Shown: positions 7,837 through 14,737 of the stretch, one piece after another
Position numbering within the stretch: the first letter of the stretch is position 1
Layout: each line of letters begins with the position of its first letter
From: SLJK01 sp964567295
GTDB lineage: Bacteria; Bacillota; Dethiobacteria; DTU022; UBA8154
NCBI GenBank assembly: GCA_964567295.1
Contig: CAZMLU010000018.1
Span: 1 to 29,192 of the forward strand
Direction: 5' to 3'
Length of the DNA: 29,192 bases
Notes under the pieces: model-generated
The model's input: only the letters and a program-made list of their open reading frames with translations
What the model was told of the DNA's origin: nothing
The model's database searches: none
Made by a program: the position numbers and the translations under genes

Positions 7837-8820
7837 TTGTCCTTTCCAGAAGAAAGACCTCGCCGTTTACGCGGCAGTGAGGCCATTTTGAAGATGACCA
7901 GGGAGACTCACCTTCAGGTATCAGATTTCATCTATCCCATGTTTGTCACCCATGGAAGTGGTGTAAAAAATTCTATCCCTTCCATGCCCGGGACCTATCA
8001 GTTTTCCATAGATATTCTCCTGGACGAGGTAGAGGAAGCCAGAGAACGAGGTATTTTGGCAGTTCTTCTTTTTGGGATACCCCTTTATAAGGATGCAGTG
8101 GGAACTTCGGCTTTCGATCCGGAGGAGGTGGTGCAGAGAGCAATAGGAGCAATAAAGGAAAAGTATCCGGATATATTGGTGGTAACAGATGTCTGCCTCT
8201 GTGAGTATACCGACCACGGTCACTGTGGTATCATCCAGGGAAAAGAGGTCTTAAATGACCCCACTTTGGAAGTTCTATCCCAGGTGGCACTCTCTCATGC
8301 CGCGGCAGGAGCGGATATAATCGCTCCTTCTGATATGATGGACGGTAGAGTTGCCTCTCTACGTTCTGCTTTGGACGGGAAAGGCTATACCCATATACCT
8401 ATCCTTTCTTATGCGGCAAAATATGCTTCGGCCTTTTACGGCCCTTTTCGCCAAGCCGCCGGTTCCGCGCCCAGCTTTGGAGACCGCCGCACTTACCAGA
8501 TGGACCCTGCCAATGTAAGGGAGGCTCTCAAGGAAGCCGGTCAGGACCTGGAAGAGGGAGCAGATATGATTATGGTGAAACCGGCCCTTTCCTACCTGGA
8601 TGTGATACGGGCTGTAAAGGAAAGGGTTACTTGTCCAGTAGCAGCTTTCAATGTTAGCGGAGAATATGCTATGATCAAAGCGGCCGCGAAAGAGGGTTGG
8701 CTGGAAGAGAAAAGAGTTGTCCTGGAATCACTTCTTTCTATAAAACGGGCAGGAGCGGATCTTATTATTTCCTACCATGCCAAAGAAGCTGCTCTTTGGC
8801 TGCAGGATGAAAAAATATAG
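7837..8820 (+). CDS. hemB: Delta-aminolevulinic acid dehydratase (porphobilinogen synthase) HemB, zinc type
   Basis: HemB condenses two 5-aminolevulinate molecules to porphobilinogen in the cytosol. The 327-residue protein carries both active-site lysines, K195 in PILSYAAKYASAFYGPFR and K248 in MIMVKPALSYLDVI. Its metal segment DVCLCEYTDHGHC provides three cysteines (C120, C122, C130), which marks the zinc-dependent subclass rather than the Asp-rich magnesium class. It starts at TTG 7837, close after the cobA-hemD stop (7831), with AGGAGG just upstream, so it is co-transcribed. Nothing in the sequence suggests truncation. Confidence 0.97.
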   Translation: MSFPEERPRRLRGSEAILKMTRETHLQVSDFIYPMFVTHGSGVKNSIPSMPGTYQFSIDILLDEVEEARERGILAVLLFGIPLYKDAVGTSAFDPEEVVQRAIGAIKEKYPDILVVTDVCLCEYTDHGHCGIIQGKEVLNDPTLEVLSQVALSHAAAGADIIAPSDMMDGRVASLRSALDGKGYTHIPILSYAAKYASAFYGPFRQAAGSAPSFGDRRTYQMDPANVREALKEAGQDLEEGADMIMVKPALSYLDVIRAVKERVTCPVAAFNVSGEYAMIKAAAKEGWLEEKRVVLESLLSIKRAGADLIISYHAKEAALWLQDEKI

Positions 8821-8878
8821 GTAAAGGTTTAGCAGCCATTTTACCGATATCAAACTATTTCCATATGGGGGTGGTAAC

Positions 8879-10162
8879 TTGTTCTCTAGATCGGCAGAAC
8901 TTTTCAAAGAGGCAGTGCAGTATATACCTGGAGGAGTAAATAGCCCGGCAAGGTCTTTTAAAGGAGTAGGAGGAGATCCTGTTTTCCTGGAAAGAGGTTC
9001 GGGAAGCAGGGTTTACGATGTGGACGGTAACAGCTACATTGATTATGTTTGTTCGTGGGGACCCCTTATTTTGGGCCACGCCCACCCCGAAATTGTAGAG
9101 GTTATCAGGGAGGTGTCTGCCAGGGGAACCAGTTTTGGAGCACCTACCGTACAGGAAACGGAGATGGCCCGACAGGTTGTGGAAGCAGTTCCTTCCCTGG
9201 AGATGGTACGCATGGTTAACTCCGGCACCGAAGCGGTGATGGGAGCTTTGCGCTTGGCCCGTGGCTACACGGGTAGGGGGAAAATTCTCAAGTTTACGGG
9301 CTGCTACCATGGTCACAGCGACTCCCTTTTAATTAAGGCAGGCTCTGGAGTGTCGACCCTTGGCCTTCCCGACAGTCCCGGTGTAACAACAGGGACAGCC
9401 AGGGATACCCTTTCGGCTCCCTATAATGACCTTGGTGCAGTCAACAAAATTTTTGCAGAGCAGGGGGAGGAGATAGCCGCAGTTATCGTGGAGCCAGTGG
9501 CTGGTAATATGGGGGTGGTGCCTCCTAAAACTGGTTTCCTGGAAGGTTTACGGGAACTTTGCACTCGCTATGGCTGTCTGCTCATTTTCGACGAGGTTAT
9601 GACGGGGTTTCGTATCTCTTATGGTGGTGCCCAAGAGTATTATGGTGTTATTCCGGATTTGACGGCTCTTGGAAAAATCATCGGGGGCGGTTTTCCGGTG
9701 GGAGCTTATGGCGGAAAGAAAGAGATTATGGAATTGGTCGCCCCCTCAGGGGCGGTTTACCAGGCCGGCACCCTTTCTGGAAACCCTCTGGCCATGGCTG
9801 TGGGAATAAGGACTCTGCAGATCCTTTCCAGATCAAGCTCTTACAAGGAGCTGGAGCAGAAGGCGGAGATGTTAACCCGGGGATTACAGGAAGCTGCCGA
9901 TGTTTATGGGCTGCCGGTACAATTGAACCGTGTGGGCTCTATGTTTAGCCTGTTTTTCACCGGGGAAGAGGTTTATGATTTTTCCTCCGCAGCAGCTTCC
10001 GATCTGGAGCGTTTTAAGGTTTATTTCAGGACCCTTCTAGAAAATGGTGTTTATACAGCACCATCGCAGTTTGAAGCCGGCTTTCTATCTCTTTCCCACA
10101 GCGAGGAAGATATCGAGAAAACCCTGGAGAAAGCTTCTTTGGCTTTCAAGGCTCTCAAATAA
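8879..10162 (+). CDS. hemL: Glutamate-1-semialdehyde 2,1-aminomutase HemL
   Basis: HemL isomerises glutamate-1-semialdehyde, the product of HemA, to 5-aminolevulinate using PLP/PMP. The 427-residue protein has the family N-terminus (AVQYIPGGVNSPARSFKGVG), FTGCYHGHSDSLL (139-151), IFDEVMTGFR (236-245) with the PLP-ring Asp, and the Schiff-base Lys K266 in LTALGKIIGGGFPVGAYGG. It starts at TTG 8879 behind GGGGGTGG. It is the last gene of the plus-strand uroporphyrinogen set. Its partner HemA is encoded over 16 kb away on the other strand, in the cbiX-ahb operon, so the two halves of the C5 pathway are under different control. Confidence 0.96.
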   Translation: MFSRSAELFKEAVQYIPGGVNSPARSFKGVGGDPVFLERGSGSRVYDVDGNSYIDYVCSWGPLILGHAHPEIVEVIREVSARGTSFGAPTVQETEMARQVVEAVPSLEMVRMVNSGTEAVMGALRLARGYTGRGKILKFTGCYHGHSDSLLIKAGSGVSTLGLPDSPGVTTGTARDTLSAPYNDLGAVNKIFAEQGEEIAAVIVEPVAGNMGVVPPKTGFLEGLRELCTRYGCLLIFDEVMTGFRISYGGAQEYYGVIPDLTALGKIIGGGFPVGAYGGKKEIMELVAPSGAVYQAGTLSGNPLAMAVGIRTLQILSRSSSYKELEQKAEMLTRGLQEAADVYGLPVQLNRVGSMFSLFFTGEEVYDFSSAAASDLERFKVYFRTLLENGVYTAPSQFEAGFLSLSHSEEDIEKTLEKASLAFKALK

Positions 10163-10210
10163 TTCGGCCGGTAAGCAGGTGCTCATTTGATGCAGCCACA
10201 GAAACAGGTA

Positions 10211-10239
10211 TAGACAAAGTGCTTTTTCTTTGCTATTAT
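10211..10239 (+). promoter_or_regulatory. Probable sigma-A promoter of the cobalamin riboswitch/cbiQOM transcript
   Basis: TAGACA (10211-10216) and TATTAT (10234-10239) are separated by exactly 17 bases, and each matches consensus at five of six positions. Transcription would begin near 10246, about 20 bases before the aptamer P1 helix. The region follows the hemL stop and has no gene. Confidence 0.6.
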
Positions 10240-10264
10240 TATGACATTGAAAAATTAATATATA

Positions 10265-10418
10265 CATTCAGGTGTCCTCTTTGGACGAAGAGGGAAACCG
10301 GTGAAAATCCGGTGCGATCCCGTCACTGTAAGCACGAGCCGCCCCCATCAATCCACTGGCTGTTAAGCTGGGAAGGGGGGGAAGGCGATGACTGTAAGCC
10401 AGGAGACCTGCCTGAGTG
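10265..10418 (+). promoter_or_regulatory. Cobalamin riboswitch (AdoCbl-type aptamer)
   Basis: The aptamer has the usual elements in order: GAAGAGGGAAACCGGTGAAAA, the core GATCCCGTCACTGTAAGC in place of the usual GCCCCCGCAACTGT, and the B12 box AAGCCAGGAGACCTGCC (10396-10412). The closing P1 helix can be drawn as eight pairs between CATTCAGG (10265-10272) and CCTGAGTG (10411-10418). It lies between hemL and cbiQ, in front of a cobalt transporter, and is followed by two terminator hairpins. Expected behaviour is premature termination, lowering cobalt uptake when cobalamin is plentiful. Confidence 0.95.
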
Positions 10419-10451
10419 TCGCTACGTTCCCCTTCGAGTGAAAGGGCTGGT

Positions 10452-10492
10452 CGCGAAAACGCGCCGATGAGAACTCACTAAGGCGCTTTTTT
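10452..10492 (+). terminator. First riboswitch expression-platform terminator with overlapping alternative hairpin
   Basis: GCGCC (10461-10465) can pair with GGCGC (10482-10486), directly followed by six T residues. A short hairpin CGCG-AAAA-CGCG (10452-10463) shares three bases of the terminator's left arm (10461-10463), so the two cannot form at once. This fits a terminator/antiterminator switch. Confidence 0.65.
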
Positions 10493-10502
10493 CTGGATAA
10501 TT

Positions 10503-10538
10503 ACTCTGGCTTTGGATCTAACGAAGGCCGGAGTTTTT
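10503..10538 (+). terminator. Second intrinsic terminator before cbiQ
   Basis: An 11-pair stem (ACTCTGGCTTT 10503-10513 with AAGGCCGGAGT 10524-10534, including G-T pairs) closes a 10-base loop and runs into TTTT. It sits only 10 bases after the first terminator's T-run and about 35 bases before cbiQ. Confidence 0.75.
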
Positions 10539-10573
10539 AATTTGCCGTTCCGGAAAATTGAGGAGGTACAGCA

Positions 10574-11326
10574 GTGGGCCATTATCACCACCATGCCCCA
10601 GAAATAAATAATAATCAAAGTGCTGTGACCAGTAGGCTGCCCTGGGAACCGCGCACTAAATTGGTGTCCGGGGTTATCTTTGTTTTTGGGGTAATCAGCC
10701 TCAATGACCTTTTGCTGCTGGGGGTGGCCCTGGTATTTGCCACAATTTTTGCCTTAGGGGCCGGTCTCTCTCTTTGGCAGCTCCTTAAAAAACTTTCGGT
10801 CCTGATCCCTTTTTTGGCCCTTATGGGTATACCCCTTGTCTTTGGAGCAGGTTTTCCTCCGGACCCGAGCCGCGCCGTTCTTGCCGCCCTGATTTTGATG
10901 AAAGCGCTTACAGCCATGACCTTTACCCTTTTTGTCTTTACCAACCAGCCCATTGAGGAGATGCTCGAGGCGATGGAGCACTTAAAGGTTCCCTCGGCGA
11001 TCACCATGGTTATCTACCTGGCTTATAGGTACGGATTTTTGTTTATCCAGGAAATGGAGACTACCATCAGGGCCCTTAAAGCAAGGTTATTCATACCCCG
11101 CTTAAGCTTAAGTTCGCTTCCGATTTACGGTGAACTGGCCGGAGGGCTATTGATTAAATCCATAAATCGGTCGGAAACTGTTTACCGGGCCATGACCTCA
11201 CGAGGGTTTCAGGGCAGCATACCGGTGGGCAAGCCCAGGCAGATCAAAAATCGCGATATATTCGTAGCGGCATTCCCGGTCGTATTTTTAATGCTGTTAA
11301 TTATTATAGAACAGGTGGTATTTTAA
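10574..11326 (+). CDS. cbiQ: Cobalt ECF transporter T component CbiQ with His-rich N-terminus
   Basis: CbiQ is the transmembrane coupling subunit of an ECF (energy-coupling factor) cobalt importer. It links the substrate-binding CbiM to the ATPase CbiO. The 250-residue protein has about five hydrophobic segments (near residues 33-48, 50-72, 78-95, 100-120 and 235-250). A cytoplasmic coupling region contains EMETTIRALKARL and YRAMTSRGFQGS, the latter the second EcfT signature (x-R-G). The N-terminus GHYHHHAPE is rich in histidine and may bind metal; this is my inference. The start is GTG 10574 with GAGGAGG upstream. Its stop overlaps the cbiO start by one base. It is the first gene after the cobalamin riboswitch, which supports cobalt over nickel as substrate. 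Confidence 0.9.
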   Translation: MGHYHHHAPEINNNQSAVTSRLPWEPRTKLVSGVIFVFGVISLNDLLLLGVALVFATIFALGAGLSLWQLLKKLSVLIPFLALMGIPLVFGAGFPPDPSRAVLAALILMKALTAMTFTLFVFTNQPIEEMLEAMEHLKVPSAITMVIYLAYRYGFLFIQEMETTIRALKARLFIPRLSLSSLPIYGELAGGLLIKSINRSETVYRAMTSRGFQGSIPVGKPRQIKNRDIFVAAFPVVFLMLLIIIEQVVF

Positions 11327-12168
11327 TGGCTTATGCCCTGGAAATACATAATTTAAGCTATGCTTACCCTGATCGGACCGTGGCCTTGCACCAGGTTAAC
11401 CTGCAGATTAAGAAGCAGAAAAAGACGGCTATAATAGGCACCAACGGCAGTGGCAAAACCACCTTGATATACCATATCAACGGGACCATCCCTGCTCAAG
11501 AAGGAAGCGTTAAGGTTATGGACCAACTGGTTTGCAAGGAGAATATTTATAAAGTGCGCCGGGAGGTCGGGCTACTCTTCGACAATCCTGACAACCAACT
11601 TTTTTCCACGACGGTATACGGGGATATTGCTTTTGGCCCGCGGAACTTGAAGCTTGACCAGGGCGAAATTGAAAAGAGGGTCTACGGAGCCATGCACAGG
11701 GTGGGCATTGAAGATTTGGCCGAACGGCCACCCTACTGTCTTAGCTTGGGACAGAAAAAAAGGGCGGCCATAGCCGGGCTACTGGCTATGAAGCCGCAGG
11801 TCATGGCCTGTGATGAACCCTTTTCCGGACTGGACCCTGTTGTTTCCAGGCAGTTCAGGGAGATCCTCGACGAACTGAAAGAACAGGGCACAACCCTTAT
11901 TTACAGCACCCATGATGTTGACCTGGCTTATTCCTGGGCCGACGAAGTTGTGGTCATGAAAGAGGGGCATGTTTTGGAAAGCGGCACGGTAGATCTTATG
12001 CGGGATGAACAGCTGATGAAAAATGCCTGCCTACCTCTGCCCCTGCTGGCGGAACTTTTTAAGCACAGCGCTTACAACCCCAGGACCATAGAAGAGGCTT
12101 CCCGCCTGCTGCCAGAGCAGTTTGATTTCTTTGAAACAGTCCGCCGTTCTTCTGTGAACCGGGAGTAA
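11326..12168 (+). CDS. cbiO: Cobalt ECF transporter ATP-binding protein CbiO
   Basis: CbiO is the ABC ATPase that powers the cobalt ECF transporter. The 280-residue protein has Walker A GTNGSGKTT (38-46), a Q-loop in LLFDNPDNQLF (83-93), the signature LSLGQKKRAAIAG (139-151), Walker B VMACDEP with catalytic E164, the D-loop SGLDP and the H-loop STHD. The signature departs from LSGGQ at its third residue, which is common among CbiO proteins. No second ATPase is encoded, so a homodimer is expected, as in CbiMNQO systems. It follows cbiQ with a TAATG overlap. A terminator-like hairpin lies between it and cbiM. Confidence 0.94.
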   Translation: MAYALEIHNLSYAYPDRTVALHQVNLQIKKQKKTAIIGTNGSGKTTLIYHINGTIPAQEGSVKVMDQLVCKENIYKVRREVGLLFDNPDNQLFSTTVYGDIAFGPRNLKLDQGEIEKRVYGAMHRVGIEDLAERPPYCLSLGQKKRAAIAGLLAMKPQVMACDEPFSGLDPVVSRQFREILDELKEQGTTLIYSTHDVDLAYSWADEVVVMKEGHVLESGTVDLMRDEQLMKNACLPLPLLAELFKHSAYNPRTIEEASRLLPEQFDFFETVRRSSVNRE

Positions 12169-12183
12169 ATTATCAAAAAGAGG

Positions 12184-12205
12184 AAAATGCAAAAGAGCAT
12201 TTTTT
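12184..12205 (+). terminator. AT-rich terminator-like hairpin between cbiO and cbiM
   Basis: AAAATGC (12184-12190) and GCATTTT (12197-12203) form a perfect 7-pair stem with a 6-base loop AAAAGA, followed by TTATTTA. The stem is weak because only two pairs are G-C. It may only reduce transcription into cbiM or protect the cbiQO message. Confidence 0.4.
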
Positions 12206-12242
12206 ATTTACTTAACATATTTTACTGGAGGAGTGGGCGATA

Positions 12243-12878
12243 ATGCATATTGCCGATGGAGTACTCAGCACACCAGTTGCAGCAGTGACTTCCGGGGTAA
12301 CCGCTGCTGTGCTGGCTTATTCTGTAAAAGGTATTAAAGAAGAAGAGATTCCCAGGACAAGCCTGATGGCCGGCTTCTTTTTTGCTGTTTCCCTGATCAG
12401 TATCCCGGTGGGTCCCTCTACGATCCACCCTATCTTTGCCGGACTACTGGGGGTGATCCTGGGGCGGCGTGCCCCGCTTGCTCTTTTTGTGGGACTACTG
12501 CTCCAGGCGGTGCTTTTCCAGCACGGCGGTCTAACAACCCTGGGTGCCAATACCCTTATGCTGAGTGTGCTAGCCTTGCTTTCACACAAAATCTATCACA
12601 GCATGATGTTTGGGCGCCAGATTTTTCTTCGGGGAGCCCTGGTGGGTGGCTTTTCTGTTGCAGCTACAGTCTTCATCCTTGTCTTGCTCTTGATAATGAC
12701 GGATCTCGCTTTTACAGAGGGAACTTTTTCGGTGATCAATATCCTGGTTGTGGGACATCTGCCTTTGGTAGCAATTGAAGCTTTTGTTACAGGTGCAGCG
12801 CTCAAATTAATCGCAAAAGCGAAGCCGGAGATTTTGGGAGTAATAGAGGCCCCGCAAGCGACAGAGGGTTCTAAATAA
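12243..12878 (+). CDS. cbiM: Cobalt ECF transporter substrate-binding membrane protein CbiM
   Basis: CbiM is the S component that binds the metal ion. The mature N-terminus MHIADGVLS carries the conserved His2, which together with the N-terminal amine coordinates Co2+/Ni2+ in this family. The 211-residue protein is hydrophobic throughout, with a conserved region GPSTIHPIFAGLLGVILGRRAPLA (about 55-80) and a loop LLQAVLFQHGGLTTLGANT (about 84-102) containing a further conserved His. The start ATG 12243 has GGAGGAG (12227-12233) nine bases away. Usually CbiM is first in its operon and is followed by CbiN; here it is last, and no CbiN is present. Cobalt rather than nickel is inferred from the B12 riboswitch and neighbours. 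Confidence 0.9.
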   Translation: MHIADGVLSTPVAAVTSGVTAAVLAYSVKGIKEEEIPRTSLMAGFFFAVSLISIPVGPSTIHPIFAGLLGVILGRRAPLALFVGLLLQAVLFQHGGLTTLGANTLMLSVLALLSHKIYHSMMFGRQIFLRGALVGGFSVAATVFILVLLLIMTDLAFTEGTFSVINILVVGHLPLVAIEAFVTGAALKLIAKAKPEILGVIEAPQATEGSK

Positions 12879-13175
12879 AGCCTTTGCCCATCCTGGCGTC
12901 TATCAGGCTAATAGAATGGCAAAGATAAGAGCCACCTTATATTTCCAACCGAGGCTTTTCAAAATACAGGTAGTCGAGCCCGCTGGAAGAGGGTAAGGTT
13001 CAAGTAGTTGAAGGTTATTGTATTGAGGGTTGTTTTCAGGTTGTGTAATGTGATATATTAAGCGCATACTCAACATATTAAGAATAGCCCTGTTACAGCA
13101 TTTAGTCCTAATGTGCATAGAGAAGGCATTTGCCAGGAAAACGCTAATAGTTAAATCTGCAGGAGGCGAACTTAC
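12879..13175 (+). other. Non-coding gap between cbiM and cbiP
   Basis: I see no credible gene in these 297 bases, and in particular no short two-helix CbiN. There is a small inverted repeat TTCAA-GTAG-TTGAA (12999-13012) and a weak hairpin AAGAGCC with GGCTTTT near 12926-12958 that could end the cbiM message. A promoter candidate for the cbiP operon lies at 13030-13059. No B12 box could be found. Confidence 0.6.
13030..13059 (+). promoter_or_regulatory. Candidate promoter for the cbiP-to-cbiJ operon
   Basis: TTGTTT (13030-13035) and TATATT (13054-13059) are 18 bases apart. The predicted leader to the cbiP start would be about 110 bases. The hexamers are decent but this AT-rich region could contain others. 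Confidence 0.35.
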
Positions 13176-14708
13176 TTGAGTGCAAACGGGAAATGTATAA
13201 TGCTGCAGGGAACTTCTTCCCACGTGGGGAAAAGTTTACTGGCGGCAGGACTGTGCCGGCACTTTTACCGCAAAGGATTCCGGGTTGCTCCTTTTAAATC
13301 GCAAAACATGGCCTTGAATTCCTATGTAACCTCAGACGGACTGGAAATTGGACGGGCCCAGGGGGTGCAGGCCGAGGCTGCTGGCCTGGCTGCTAGAGTA
13401 GAGATGAACCCTATTCTGCTCAAGCCTAAGGAAGACATGGTAGCCCAGGTTATCGTTATGGGCAAGCCCTACGGCGATTTGAGCGCCAGGGAGTACCGCG
13501 ACAATTATCTGCCCACGGCCTTGGAAGTGGTGGCAAAGGCGTTGGATAAGCTTCGCAATGAAAACCAGGTGGTAGTGATCGAGGGGGCGGGCAGCCCGGC
13601 GGAGATCAATTTGAAGGAGCGGGATATTGCCAACATGCGCATCGCTTTTATGGCCGAGGCCCCCGTTATCCTGGTTGCCGATATAGACCGCGGAGGGGTC
13701 TTTGCTTCCCTTCTTGGAACCCTGGAGCTATTGACCCTCGAAGAAAGGCAAAAGGTGGCGGGCTTTATTATCAATAAGTTCAGGGGCGATGTAAGCCTGC
13801 TGCAGCCCGGGCTGGATTTCCTGGAGGAACGCACAGGCTTGCCAGTGCTGGGCGTTGTCCCCTTTATAAAAGATCTGGGTATAGAAGAAGAGGATTCGGT
13901 ATCCCTGCAGGACAAGAAAGCGGGAACAGGAAGCGGTGACGAACTAAACATCGTCGTGGTTAAGCTTCCCCACATCTCTAACTATACAGATTTCGATCCC
14001 CTGGAGGCGGAAGAGGATGTTACGCTGCGTTATGTTGAACCTCACCAGAAAATAGGCTTTCCCGATGCCGTAATTATTCCCGGCACCAAGAATACTACTA
14101 ATGACCTGCTCTTTTTAAATTCTTCAGGATGCGCCCGACAGATCCAGGAGGCGTACCATAAAGGGGCCCATGTGGTTGGGATCTGTGGTGGTTTTCAGAT
14201 GATGGGAGAGACACTTTTGGATCCCGATAGAACAGAAAGCAGGGAGGTGGCGGAGATTAAGGGGCTTAATTTATTGCCCATGACCACTACATTTTGTTCC
14301 CAGAAATTGACCCGCCAGGTTAAAGCCAGGGTTTCTTCCCACAAGGCCTGGGGGGATCTGGCCGGCTTGGAACTGGAAGGTTACGAGATACGCCACGGCG
14401 GCAGCACCGCCCCCCGGGATATGCCCTGTATCAGTGTTTTGCCGGAGGATCAGGAAGAAGAAGTTATCGGCCTGGCCTCGGAAGATATGTGTATCATGGG
14501 AAGCTACCTGCATAACCTATTCCATAACGACCTCTTCAGGCACCGCTGGCTGAATGCCTTGCGGGTAAAAAGGGGTCTTCCTCCCCTTGACACTAAGATA
14601 GTGATGGAAACCAAGAAACGGCGGGAAGAAAGCTATGACCGACTGGCTTCTATCCTGACTGAAAGCCTGGATATGGAAAAGCTCTACCACATTATGGAGC
14701 TGAGCTGA
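13176..14708 (+). CDS. cbiP: Cobyric acid synthase CbiP (CobQ type, glutamine amidotransferase)
   Basis: CbiP amidates side chains b, d, e and g of adenosylcobyrinic acid a,c-diamide using glutamine and ATP, giving adenosylcobyric acid. The 510-residue protein has an N-terminal ATP-binding domain with the P-loop-like MLQGTSSHVGKSLL (9-22), FKSQNMALNSYVT (40-52) and EGAGSPAEINL (136-146). A C-terminal class I amidotransferase-like domain has its nucleophile Cys in VVGICGGFQMMG (C337) and a His in SYLHNLFHND. It starts at TTG 13176 with AGGAGG (13161-13166) nine bases upstream. It opens an eleven-gene corrin operon; 50 bases separate it from the annotated first codons of cbiA, fewer if the CTG start of cbiA is used. 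Confidence 0.96.
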   Translation: MSANGKCIMLQGTSSHVGKSLLAAGLCRHFYRKGFRVAPFKSQNMALNSYVTSDGLEIGRAQGVQAEAAGLAARVEMNPILLKPKEDMVAQVIVMGKPYGDLSAREYRDNYLPTALEVVAKALDKLRNENQVVVIEGAGSPAEINLKERDIANMRIAFMAEAPVILVADIDRGGVFASLLGTLELLTLEERQKVAGFIINKFRGDVSLLQPGLDFLEERTGLPVLGVVPFIKDLGIEEEDSVSLQDKKAGTGSGDELNIVVVKLPHISNYTDFDPLEAEEDVTLRYVEPHQKIGFPDAVIIPGTKNTTNDLLFLNSSGCARQIQEAYHKGAHVVGICGGFQMMGETLLDPDRTESREVAEIKGLNLLPMTTTFCSQKLTRQVKARVSSHKAWGDLAGLELEGYEIRHGGSTAPRDMPCISVLPEDQEEEVIGLASEDMCIMGSYLHNLFHNDLFRHRWLNALRVKRGLPPLDTKIVMETKKRREESYDRLASILTESLDMEKLYHIMELS

Positions 14709-14737
14709 AACTTTTACCGGAAAAGAGGAGATCTGAG

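Noticed and set aside
10219..10470. 83-codon plus-strand open frame before cbiQ
   Set aside because: It coincides with the cobalamin riboswitch and its first terminator; the sequence is explained by RNA structure.
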